Shown here: positions 1 to 6,261 of the stretch, piece after piece | Layout: each line of letters begins with the position of its first letter | How positions within the stretch are numbered: the first letter of the stretch is position 1 | DNA from: Spirochaetota bacterium | Lineage (GTDB): Bacteria > Spirochaetota > Leptospiria > Turneriellales > Turneriellaceae | Direction: 5' to 3' | NCBI GenBank assembly: GCA_029561505.1 | Contig: JAKQXK010000126.1 | Coordinates: 1 to 6,622 of the forward strand | DNA: 6,622 nt | Position numbers and translations under genes: made by a program | Notes under the pieces: model-generated | What the model saw: only the letters and a program-made list of their open reading frames with translations | Database searches by the model: none | What the model was told of the DNA's origin: nothing

Positions 1-660
1 TTCAGCATGGACGGAGATATCATCGATTTGCCGGGTGTCGTCGAGCAGTGTCGTAAGCACCGGGCGCTGCTGATGGTTGACGAAGCGCACTCAACCGGTG
101 TTCTCGGCAAAACCGGTAAAGGTTCTCCCGAGCATTTTGACCTCGAAGGCAAAATCGACATCGTCATGGGTACATTCTCAAAATCTCTGGGCGGTGTCGG
201 TGGCTTCATCTCTGCCAAAAAAGAAGTCGCGCGCTACCTGCGTTTCTTCTCACGCGCCTACTTCTTCGCAGCTTCACCAACCCCGATGCAGGTAGCCGCG
301 CAGATCGCAGCACTCGAAGTACTCAAAACTGAACCGCAGTGGCACACTCAACTGTGGAACAACATCAAGTACTTTCATGCAGAGCTGAAGAAGCGCGGTT
401 TCGATATCGAGCGCACGCAGACAGCGATCACGCCAGTCGTGATCGGTGATTCATTCGTGATGCGTGAAATCACCAAGTTTCTCGATGAGCGTGGCGTGTT
501 TGTGAACCCGGTTCCATACCCTGCTGTGCCGCGCAAGAAAGACCGTTTGCGCCTGTCGCTTTCTGCGCTGCACACGCGCGAAGATCTCGATACGGTGTTG
601 TCGCTGCTCGACGAAGCAGAAGCGAAATACAAGTTCGTTAAACACGAAGAGAACGCTTGA
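1..660 (+). CDS. PLP-dependent alpha-oxoamine synthase (BioF/KBL/SPT-like), 3' part
   Basis: This is the C-terminal 219 residues of a fold-type I PLP enzyme of the alpha-oxoamine synthase family. The frame is open through the left edge, so the internal Met at base 7 is not the start. Families of this kind are near 400 residues, so a little under half is missing. Counting from the window edge, the DEAH motif (27-30) supplies the Asp that pairs with the PLP ring nitrogen. TFSKSLGG carries the Schiff-base lysine (K61), and RLRLSLSALHT near the C-terminus holds the substrate-carboxylate arginine. The family condenses an amino acid with an acyl-CoA or acyl-ACP with loss of CO2. The members are 8-amino-7-oxononanoate synthase, 2-amino-3-ketobutyrate CoA ligase and serine palmitoyltransferase, and the visible part does not separate them. 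No biotin or threonine-degradation gene is adjacent. A terminator follows, so it ends its transcript. Confidence 0.9.
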   Translation, partial: FSMDGDIIDLPGVVEQCRKHRALLMVDEAHSTGVLGKTGKGSPEHFDLEGKIDIVMGTFSKSLGGVGGFISAKKEVARYLRFFSRAYFFAASPTPMQVAAQIAALEVLKTEPQWHTQLWNNIKYFHAELKKRGFDIERTQTAITPVVIGDSFVMREITKFLDERGVFVNPVPYPAVPRKKDRLRLSLSALHTREDLDTVLSLLDEAEAKYKFVKHEENA

Positions 661-665
661 TTATT

Positions 666-678
666 TGGCCTCTGGCCA
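666..678 (+). other. small hairpin upstream of the terminator
   Basis: TGGCC (666-670) and GGCCA (674-678) are perfect inverted repeats around a TCT loop, extendable by a G-U and an A-U pair in RNA. The segment GGCCTC at 667-672 is also the reverse complement of GAGGCC at 698-703, the start of the terminator stem. The pairing is visible in the sequence; any function is inference. Confidence 0.4.
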
Positions 679-698
679 GAGAATCAAGCTCAATCAAG

Positions 699-722
699 AG
701 GCCCCGAAAGGGGCTTTTTTTA
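699..722 (+). terminator. intrinsic terminator after the oxoamine synthase gene
   Basis: A G+C-rich stem (GCCCC at 701-705 with GGGGC at 710-714, extendable by a G-U and an A-U pair) is capped by a GAAA tetraloop and followed by seven T residues (715-721). It lies about 40 bp after the stop codon of the + strand gene. On the opposite strand the stem is not followed by a T tract, so it should act mainly on + strand transcription. The stop codon of the minus-strand gene (720-722) lies inside the T tract. Confidence 0.9.
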
Positions 723-1085
723 TAGGCTCAGGCGTGACTCAAGCCCCGCCCGGGTGGACTTAAACTCATTGAGATCAGACATCAGGCCGCTGAGATCGCT
801 GCGCAGCGCGTCATAAGAAATGTGCATGCCCGTGGTCGTTTCAGTCGCCGCGCGGCTTTCATAGTCGTGCGTCGCAGCGCGTTCGTCAAACCGGACTTCT
901 TTGGCGTTGACCGGCGCCGCGTCTTGCATTGTGGCCGCCTCACGGTCTAAGCGGCGCTGCTTTTTCAGTTTGAGCTCCGCCTCGAGGCGATCGTTCTCAA
1001 ACGCGAGCCGATCGAGATATTCGCCCACACGTGCCCATTCGTCGCTGCCGGTATTTTCTGCCTGGCCTGGGGCTGATAAACGCAT
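720..1085 (-). CDS. hypothetical small charged coiled-coil protein
   Basis: I do not recognise this 121-residue protein. It is very hydrophilic, with no signal peptide, membrane segment or cysteine. Residues about 17-50 form a long charged amphipathic helix with leucine spacing typical of a coiled coil. A middle part rich in Ala, Thr and Glu (about 51-87) looks disordered. Residues about 88-121 form a second amphipathic helix ending in LESRLSL. A cytoplasmic structural or adaptor role is possible but unproven. It stands alone on the minus strand between two + strand units, and its stop overlaps the T tract of the neighbour's terminator. I see no good Shine-Dalgarno before the ATG and no clear promoter. 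It is the only sizeable frame there with low-complexity, protein-like composition, but without a homologue it could be spurious. Confidence 0.6.
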   Translation of the reverse strand: MRLSAPGQAENTGSDEWARVGEYLDRLAFENDRLEAELKLKKQRRLDREAATMQDAAPVNAKEVRFDERAATHDYESRAATETTTGMHISYDALRSDLSGLMSDLNEFKSTRAGLESRLSL

Positions 1086-1167
1086 ATTCTATTTTCGACC
1101 GTTGAGTAAAAAAGCTTGACCCTTCGACAAGAACGAGGCATTTTCTGGCACCCGATTCGGGTTTCTG
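1086..1167. promoter_or_regulatory. divergent intergenic region, possible promoters both ways
   Basis: These 82 bp separate the 5' ends of the minus-strand coiled-coil gene and the + strand copper operon, so both promoters should lie here. On the + strand TTGACC at 1116-1121 resembles a -35 box. The matching -10 position (1139-1144, CATTTT) agrees at only three of six bases, so the promoter is weak, regulated or elsewhere. On the minus strand I see no convincing pair of boxes. Confidence 0.3.
1150..1162. promoter_or_regulatory. perfect 13-bp palindrome before the copper operon
   Basis: ACCCGATTCGGGT has perfect 6-bp arms around one central base and ends five bases before the ATG of the PCu(A)C gene. 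It could be an operator half-turn pair, or in RNA a hairpin (three-base loop at least) covering the ribosome binding region, where GGG at 1159-1161 is the only Shine-Dalgarno-like run. The symmetry is seen directly; its role is inferred. Confidence 0.4.
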
Positions 1168-1638
1168 ATGGCGAGGCCTGGCACTATTCTTGAAGCAAGC
1201 AGAAGCGCTCATATTGCAGCCACGGTCGTGTTTTTGATAATTTTCGCCATCGCGGGCTGTAACCGCGCGCAACACCGCGAACACGAGCTTGTGTTTCGCG
1301 ATTGGTACGTCGCAACGCCAATGGCCAATGGCACAATGACGGTGGCGTATGGCTCGATAGAGAATGTGGGGGCAGGTGAACGCCACCTATTGGGTGTTTC
1401 ACTTTCATGCGCAGAGTCTGCCGAACTGCATGAGACCCTGACTTCGGCCGGCCACGTTTCAATGCGGGCACTGCCGACGGTAACTATACCGCCTTCGGGC
1501 GAGGTCAGATTTGCGCCCGGCGGCAAGCACCTGATGGTATTTGGCTTCAAAAACACGAAAGATTGTCAGGTAAAATTCACCTTCGGCGCAGACGAATCGG
1601 CGTTCGCATTGCCCGTCAAACCAAGAGAGGCGAAATGA
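1168..1638 (+). CDS. PCu(A)C-type periplasmic copper chaperone lipoprotein
   Basis: This 156-residue protein carries the copper(I) site of the PCu(A)C family (once DUF461) in exact spacing: H88-X10-M99-X21-H121-X-M123. The family binds Cu(I) outside the inner membrane and passes it to the CuA centre of cytochrome c oxidase, directly or with SCO1. Residues 16-30 are a hydrophobic signal segment ending in the lipobox IAGC, so C31 is probably lipidated and the protein membrane-anchored, whereas many relatives are soluble periplasmic proteins. C81 and C133 are two further cysteines; whether they pair is unknown. The start at 1168 leaves a normal-length signal peptide, but its Shine-Dalgarno is weak. 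It heads the operon and its stop overlaps the SCO1 start (ATGA), which supports joint function. The motif match makes the assignment firm; the lipid anchor is inferred. Confidence 0.9.
   Translation: MARPGTILEASRSAHIAATVVFLIIFAIAGCNRAQHREHELVFRDWYVATPMANGTMTVAYGSIENVGAGERHLLGVSLSCAESAELHETLTSAGHVSMRALPTVTIPPSGEVRFAPGGKHLMVFGFKNTKDCQVKFTFGADESAFALPVKPREAK
1624..1630 (+). promoter_or_regulatory. ribosome binding site deciding the SCO1 start
   Basis: AGAGAGG lies four bases before the ATG at 1635, inside the last codons of the PCu(A)C gene. Together with the ATGA overlap it selects this start over the longer frame beginning at 1563 and suggests translational coupling. Confidence 0.65.
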
Positions 1639-2201
1639 ACCGTTTAATGTACTTTGGGCAGTGTTTAGTGCTTGCTGCTTTCTCGTTCGGCTGCGGCCAG
1701 CGCATTCATTTTCAAGAACTTCCGCTGGGGCTGAGCCACGACACAGCACTTATTTCGCACACCGCGGTGCGTGAGAACGTGGTTGGGGTCATAAAGCCAG
1801 TAACGTTGCTGTTTTTCGGTTATACGCGCTGCCCTGATTTTTGTCCGATGACGCTGCACAAGTTGCAGGCTGCAGTTGGTGAAGATGAGAAACTCAAAGA
1901 GAATCTGCGCCTCATTTTTATCAGCGTTGACCCAAAACATGCCAACCCCGCAGAACTCAAAAATTACCTGTCAGCATTTCCGTACGCCCGGGGTTATGTA
2001 CCCGGCGAAGATGAGCTGCGCGCAGTTGAGAAGGCCTTCGGGGCATTCTCTAAACAAGAACGCGCGACAATCTCGCATTCGCTCTATTTATATCTGCTGA
2101 ACAGCAAAGGGCGGGTGATTCACCTGATCAGAAGCGACGCTGCCGTAGCCGATTTGCGCAAGGTCATGCGGCAGGCTCTTGAGACCCGGCCAGGCGCTTA
2201 G
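1635..2201 (+). CDS. SCO1/SenC family copper-delivery protein, probable lipoprotein
   Basis: This 188-residue thioredoxin-fold protein belongs to the SCO1/SenC family, which inserts copper into, and reduces the cysteines of, the CuA site of cytochrome c oxidase subunit II. The copper ligands are all present: C66 and C70 in GYTRCPDFCP (CxxxC) and H148 in ATISHSLYLY. The conserved ISVDP stretch lies at 96-100. The N-terminus is a short hydrophobic signal ending in SFGC (C20), a relaxed lipobox of the kind tolerated in spirochaetes; the anchor is therefore probable, not certain. The frame extends upstream to an ATG at 1563, but the 1635 ATG is preferred: it has AGAGAGG four bases before it, begins the signal peptide, and overlaps the previous stop as ATGA. 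It is the expected partner of the PCu(A)C protein just upstream. No oxidase genes are in view. Confidence 0.92.
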   Translation: MNRLMYFGQCLVLAAFSFGCGQRIHFQELPLGLSHDTALISHTAVRENVVGVIKPVTLLFFGYTRCPDFCPMTLHKLQAAVGEDEKLKENLRLIFISVDPKHANPAELKNYLSAFPYARGYVPGEDELRAVEKAFGAFSKQERATISHSLYLYLLNSKGRVIHLIRSDAAVADLRKVMRQALETRPGA

Positions 2202-2207
2202 CTCATA

Positions 2208-2603
2208 ATGCCCACGTATTCAGAAGACATTCTGCGCCTTGCCGAGGCGAATGTGATTCCGCTGGTTACTGGCGAACCACGCTTTGAACTGGCAAATCGT
2301 CTGTGCGGCGACCGCATTACAATCGGGGCCGATATTCGCCAGGGCTGCGTTCACGAAATCCACTGGCAGATCGAAGGCTGCGCGATTTTGAAAGCGAGCG
2401 CAGCTCACCTGGCACGAACCTTAAGGGGCAACTCGCTTGCTGAAGGTCTCGAAAATATTTCTGCATTCATGCGTTCTTTCGAAGCCGGTGGTGTTGCATC
2501 ACCGCAAGGGCCGATGGCCGCGGTCTATAGCCTGCCGGCGCGCTACAAATGCGCGCTGTTACCCTGGCAGGCCTGTGAAAATTTTCTGCGCGAGCGCCTG
2601 TGA
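2208..2603 (+). CDS. SufU/IscU-like Fe-S assembly or sulfur-transfer protein
   Basis: This 131-residue cytoplasmic protein matches the NifU N-terminal/SufU family. The three family cysteines and the Asp are in place: C33 and D35 in RLCGDRI, C58 in GCAILKASAAHLA, and C115 in KCALLPW. In Firmicutes SufU, the equivalents bind zinc and accept sulfur from the cysteine desulfurase SufS; in IscU they hold the nascent cluster. The CALLPW ending and the extended stretch between C58 and C115 favour the SufU branch. C47 and C123 are extra cysteines. The family's usual NPxCGD has NRLCGD here. It starts six bases after the SCO1 stop, so it is probably cotranscribed with the copper genes; no sufS, sufB, sufC or sufD is in the window. 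Its last 45 bases overlap the convergent uvrC gene. I am confident of the family, less of SufU against IscU function. Confidence 0.88.
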   Translation: MPTYSEDILRLAEANVIPLVTGEPRFELANRLCGDRITIGADIRQGCVHEIHWQIEGCAILKASAAHLARTLRGNSLAEGLENISAFMRSFEAGGVASPQGPMAAVYSLPARYKCALLPWQACENFLRERL

Positions 2604-4499
2604 GGCTTCGGCGCTGACGCCAGTTTCTTTTTTAATTTTTTTCGCGAGATCGTCGGCAGTCATAACCCCGAGATCAGCTTTGCGCAGCGACAGCAGAATC
2701 GCGGCACGCTTTTTTTCGCCAATGCCATCGATACCATCAAACACCGAACGCAGATTGCGCTTCATGCGCAGATTTCTATGGTAGCTGACAGCAAAGCGGT
2801 GTGCTTCATCGCGCGCGCGGCGCAGAATTTGCATTCCCGGGCTCTCTTTGTCGAAGAGCAGAATACGACCGTCTTCGGTATAAATGTCTTCGAGCTTCTT
2901 GGCGAGCCCCATCATCGGTATCGAGAGCCCGGCTTCAGAACGTGCGCGCATGGCCGCCGAAAGCTGTGTGCTGCCGCCGTCGATGACGATCAGATCGGCT
3001 GCTGCGACCTCACCGGTTTTTACCCGCGCCAATCGCCGCGAGATCGCTTCGTACATCATTGCCGGGTCATTCGCCCCTTCGACGGTCTTGATGCGGTATT
3101 TACGATAGCCCGGCTTGTAGGGCATGCCGTCACGCAGCATCACCCCACTCGCCACCGGCTCGCTGCCCTGAATGTTTGAGATGTCATAACATTCGATAAT
3201 CTGCGGCGGCGCCTTTAGACCCAAAAACTTCTGCAATTGTTTAAGGCCGATACGCTGGTTGCGCAGATTTTCTGAAAGCAGCCGCTCACGCATGACGAGG
3301 CGTGCATTGTTCGTGGCCATCTGCATCAACGCCGGCGGATTGATCTCTCTGCTGCTTGTTCTCACGACTCCCGAAAATTCGCCGAGTTGAACGACACGCA
3401 CGTTGTGGCCGAGCGCAGCGCCCCATTGGCCCAGCTCAAGGCCATCGGGCACAACAATATAAGCGGGCAAATCGAGCATACCCATGTAATAGTCTCGAAA
3501 AAAGGTCTCAGCAAACTCTGCGTCGCTGAGCGCGCTGTCTGCCATATCGGTTTCTGTCACAGAAAAATTCTCTTTGGCTATGAGTCTGCCCTCACGAAAT
3601 TTGAGCAGGCATATCTGGGCAAAACGAACGAAAGTGGCAGTAGACTCAGTGCCGTTCGCGCGCAACGTGATATCTTCATCGCGAAGCGAAAGGTCTTTTT
3701 TCAGATCATCGTATTCGGCCGAATAGACACCGACAATGTCGAAAGCCGGCGTTACGTTCTGCATTTCGACCTGGGGGCTGATATTGCGCTCGTTGAAATA
3801 AGCCAAAATGTCGCGAAGCTTCGCTGCTTCTTCGAATTTCATGTCGGCGGCAAGTCTCTGCATTTTGATTTCTATCTGCCGTCTGATTTCGTCATCGTTG
3901 CCTGAAATGAAGTCGATTGCCTGCTGTACAATTGCCGCATAATCTTCGCGGGTGATTTTCTCTGCGCAAGGCGCTAAACACTTTTTGAGATGATAGTTGA
4001 GGCAGGGTTTTGCCGGCTTCGCCAGCGGCAGCTTGAGTGGACGCCTGCGTAACGCGAACATGTCGAGAGTAAGCTGAATTTTCTCACGCGCAACCTGGGC
4101 TTTCGAAAAAGGCCCGAAATAGAGGTTGCCGGGCAGCCGCCGCCGTGTCAGATAAATACGCGGAAACGCTTCGCTCATCGAAATGCAGATGTAAGGATAT
4201 TGTTTATCGTCTTTCAGCCGTACGTTGTAAACCGGGCGGTACTTTTTGATCAGGTTGTTTTCAAGCAACAGCGCTTCGGTTTCGTTGTCTGTGGCTATCC
4301 ACCTGATGTCGCGGGCACGCTTCATGAGAAACGTGGTCTTCAGATCGTCTGAAGTCAGGTATTGCCTCAACCTGGCGCGCAGGTTACGCGCTTTGCCTAC
4401 ATAGAGCGGCGTCTTGCTTTCTGCGCTCTCAAACCACTGGTACACACCGCAGCTGTCGGGTGCGTGCGCAATGCGTTCAGAAAGCGTCAGCTCTGACAT
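2559..4499 (-). CDS. uvrC: excinuclease ABC subunit C
   Basis: UvrC makes both incisions around a lesion in nucleotide excision repair after UvrA/UvrB recognition. At 646 residues it has the normal length and full domain order. The GIY-YIG nuclease comes first (G18-V-Y20, Y33-V-G35, likely catalytic R43, metal-binding E80). A cysteine region follows at about 150-178, then a UVR UvrB-binding helix pair near 205-238. The RNase H-like 5' nuclease has D439 in CYDISNIQG, D507 in VIDGGSTQL and H567 in DEAHRFA. Helix-hairpin-helix motifs fill about 585-640. C166, C174 and C178 match three ligands of the known 4Fe-4S cluster, but the first ligand position (FALRRR, residue 153) is Arg. Its ATG directly follows the TAA of the Cys-rich gene with no good Shine-Dalgarno nearby, so translation is probably coupled. 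The 3' end overlaps sufU by 45 bp. Confidence 0.97.
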   Translation of the reverse strand: MSELTLSERIAHAPDSCGVYQWFESAESKTPLYVGKARNLRARLRQYLTSDDLKTTFLMKRARDIRWIATDNETEALLLENNLIKKYRPVYNVRLKDDKQYPYICISMSEAFPRIYLTRRRLPGNLYFGPFSKAQVAREKIQLTLDMFALRRRPLKLPLAKPAKPCLNYHLKKCLAPCAEKITREDYAAIVQQAIDFISGNDDEIRRQIEIKMQRLAADMKFEEAAKLRDILAYFNERNISPQVEMQNVTPAFDIVGVYSAEYDDLKKDLSLRDEDITLRANGTESTATFVRFAQICLLKFREGRLIAKENFSVTETDMADSALSDAEFAETFFRDYYMGMLDLPAYIVVPDGLELGQWGAALGHNVRVVQLGEFSGVVRTSSREINPPALMQMATNNARLVMRERLLSENLRNQRIGLKQLQKFLGLKAPPQIIECYDISNIQGSEPVASGVMLRDGMPYKPGYRKYRIKTVEGANDPAMMYEAISRRLARVKTGEVAAADLIVIDGGSTQLSAAMRARSEAGLSIPMMGLAKKLEDIYTEDGRILLFDKESPGMQILRRARDEAHRFAVSYHRNLRMKRNLRSVFDGIDGIGEKKRAAILLSLRKADLGVMTADDLAKKIKKETGVSAEASQALAQKIFTGLPG

Positions 4500-5123
4500 T
4501 TAAGCAGATTTTTTCGCCTGTTTCAGGTGCGTCGGCACCAGAATCGGCAGTTTCACGCCGCGTTTCGTGGCAGAAATTCGCCATCCTCTCGAAGTCGATT
4601 TGTAGAGATCGAGCTCGTCGCCCTTTTTGGCGAGCATTAGGGTCCAGAATTCGAAATGTTTGTCGATGACGCTCTGCTTGATGTCGGCCATACGTGTCAT
4701 CAGCGGACACTTATTGCGAAATTCGCGCATAAAGATGAGGCCCACGAGCTTGCCGTCGGTGTCAAGGTAAGGCTCGAGCGGAAATGTGCGGCAACAGATC
4801 GAGCGGTTCTCGCGTTCGCAGTGCGCGATACCCTTGCATTCACAGAAAATCAGAACTTCGGTTTCATCTTCTTTCTTTTGCTTCTTGTCGACATCGGTTT
4901 TGGGTTTCCAGCGGTGCCACAGTTCGCTGCGTCGCGACACATATTCAAACTCTTCACGGTAAAGCATCGGCACCGCGTTTTCAACGCTGCAGCAGAGAGG
5001 TTCGCCCCCGTTTTTGGGTGAACAGAGCTTGCCGCAATCGTACGGTGTCAGACTTTCGTCTAGCAAGTCATAAAAATGCTGCAGCTCAGCTTCGGTAAAT
5101 TTTTGGTTCTTTTTCAATGCCAT
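4500..5123 (-). CDS. cysteine-rich YkgJ-like protein of unknown function
   Basis: This 207-residue cytoplasmic protein has ten cysteines in two clusters plus one: C30, C34, C44, C45; C94, C96, C102, C110, C111; and C139. The C-x9-CC and CxCx5Cx7CC spacing recalls the YkgJ/UPF0153 group of putative zinc- or iron-chelating proteins, but I cannot confirm membership by eye. A Lys/Glu/Asp-rich linker (about 73-89) separates the clusters. The C-terminal third (about 150-207) is basic, ends in QAKKSA and has no cysteine. No signal peptide or membrane segment is visible. The 3' stop abuts the uvrC ATG, and the gene follows the diguanylate cyclase by 27 bases. AGAGG (5125-5129) is only one base from the ATG but seven from an in-frame TTG (5117-5115), so the true start may be that TTG, giving 205 residues. 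Metal binding is likely; the role is unknown. Confidence 0.85.
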   Translation of the reverse strand: MALKKNQKFTEAELQHFYDLLDESLTPYDCGKLCSPKNGGEPLCCSVENAVPMLYREEFEYVSRRSELWHRWKPKTDVDKKQKKEDETEVLIFCECKGIAHCERENRSICCRTFPLEPYLDTDGKLVGLIFMREFRNKCPLMTRMADIKQSVIDKHFEFWTLMLAKKGDELDLYKSTSRGWRISATKRGVKLPILVPTHLKQAKKSA

Positions 5124-5124
5124 G

Positions 5125-5129
5125 CCTCT
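5125..5129 (-). promoter_or_regulatory. Shine-Dalgarno that questions the Cys-rich gene start
   Basis: AGAGG on the minus strand sits one base from the annotated ATG (5123-5121), too close for usual initiation. It sits seven bases from the in-frame TTG at 5117-5115, which is an ordinary spacing. The difference is only two residues. Confidence 0.4.
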
Positions 5130-5150
5130 GTCTCTGATATTTGGGAAAAA

Positions 5151-6239
5151 TCAATCGGCGACAACAATGCGGTTGCGTCCGCTGGTCTTTGCCTGATAAA
5201 GCGCACGGTCTGCGCGCACGATAAAGGCATCTAACTGTATTTCGCCGCGGTATTCTGCGATTCCCTGTGAAATCGTGTGAGCCCGCCCCGTGCTGAATGT
5301 ATAGAGCGCAAGGTTTTCAGAAAGCCGGTCGGCCACCTTCTTGGCAAGCTCGGCCGATGCATCGGGCAACAGCACCGCAAACTCTTCACCGCCATATCGA
5401 ATCGGAATATCCTTATCGCGCAGCTGTGAGACGAGAAACGCCGAAAAGTCGCGCAAAACCTGATCACCCGCGCTGTGACCGAATTCATCGTTAACCTGCT
5501 TGAAAAAATCAAAATCAATGAGCATCAGACTGAAAGTGCGCTTTTTCAGCTGATACTCTTCGACAAGCTGCGAAAATTTTTCATCGAGCTGCCGCCTGAC
5601 GTAAAGACCTGTGAGCGAGTCTTTGAAAGACCACTGGTAATACTGGCTGTTGATAATCGCATGCCCAAGTTGTTCAGCAAAGCTTGAAAAAAGGTAAATG
5701 TCATTCTGACCGAAAATCTCGAGAAAACGGTTTCCGATAAGTACAAAGTCACCCAGTCTTTTCTTACGCACGACAATCGGACACACCAACACAAGAATGC
5801 CGTCGCGCGATTCTGAATCTGCAATCTGTGGCAGATTATCCCAGATGTGTTTCATGTTCTCAAACGAACGAATTACCGGGTGCTGACCTTCGGTCAGTGC
5901 CATGAAGCGCTCAGCCTTTTCAGGCGAAAGCCTGAACTCTCTGACGCGGTTCTGCCGGTTAGTCGTAAACACAAGCTGCTCGTGATTCTTATTGGCCTGG
6001 TGCAAGACGATGAAAGCCTTGCGCACCTTTGTAATCAGCCGAATCTGAATAATCACGTCTTCAAAAACTTCGCTGAGTTTCGTCGCAGAGTGCAGAGATT
6101 TGCCCAGTTCGAAATAGCTCAGTAGCTTCAGATTCTGCGTGATCGCAGCCAGGTTTGAACGCCGCAGCTCGTCGACCAATGAGCGGCACGGTTCATGGTT
6201 CGGCAGATCGTGGTGGCGAATGATGTCTTTGATCTGCAT
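5151..6239 (-). CDS. GAF-GGDEF diguanylate cyclase
   Basis: This 362-residue soluble enzyme makes cyclic di-GMP from two GTP. Numbering from the ATG at 6239, a helix and a GAF-like sensor domain span about 30-200, and a linking helix leads into the GGDEF domain from the KDSLTGLY motif at about 206-213. The active-site loop is GGEEF (283-287), an active variant. The metal and base contacts lie in DFDFFKQVNDEFGH (about 243-256), and RDKD (274-277) forms the product-inhibition I-site exactly five residues before GGEEF. No membrane segment is seen, and the GAF ligand is unknown. The frame also extends to an ATG at 6323, adding 28 basic, proline-rich residues but overlapping thrS by 62 bp without a Shine-Dalgarno. 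I prefer 6239, although its GAAGG is only one base away. It lies 22 bp after thrS, so it is probably cotranscribed. Confidence 0.9.
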   Translation of the reverse strand: MQIKDIIRHHDLPNHEPCRSLVDELRRSNLAAITQNLKLLSYFELGKSLHSATKLSEVFEDVIIQIRLITKVRKAFIVLHQANKNHEQLVFTTNRQNRVREFRLSPEKAERFMALTEGQHPVIRSFENMKHIWDNLPQIADSESRDGILVLVCPIVVRKKRLGDFVLIGNRFLEIFGQNDIYLFSSFAEQLGHAIINSQYYQWSFKDSLTGLYVRRQLDEKFSQLVEEYQLKKRTFSLMLIDFDFFKQVNDEFGHSAGDQVLRDFSAFLVSQLRDKDIPIRYGGEEFAVLLPDASAELAKKVADRLSENLALYTFSTGRAHTISQGIAEYRGEIQLDAFIVRADRALYQAKTSGRNRIVVAD

Positions 6240-6261
6240 GCCTTCAGAAGAGCCGGTGCCC

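Noticed and set aside
699..722. Bidirectional use of the terminator for the minus-strand coiled-coil gene
   Set aside because: On the minus strand the stem is followed by a mixed sequence, not a T tract, so intrinsic termination in that direction is not supported.
997..1386. 129-residue minus-strand frame spanning the divergent intergenic region
   Set aside because: It overlaps both the coiled-coil gene in another frame and the signal peptide of the copper chaperone, and has a Cys/His/Arg-rich spurious composition.
1563..1634. Upstream extension of the SCO1 frame to an earlier ATG
   Set aside because: The extra 24 residues are arginine-rich and lie within the PCu(A)C coding region; the ATG at 1635 has a Shine-Dalgarno and begins a signal peptide.
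2778..3179. 133-residue open frame on the + strand opposite uvrC
   Set aside because: Antisense to the nuclease domain of uvrC, rich in His, Arg and Ala as mirror frames often are, and without family motifs.
3387..3905. 172-residue open frame on the + strand opposite uvrC
   Set aside because: It lies wholly antisense to the well-supported uvrC coding region and has no recognisable domain; it is a shadow of uvrC codon use.
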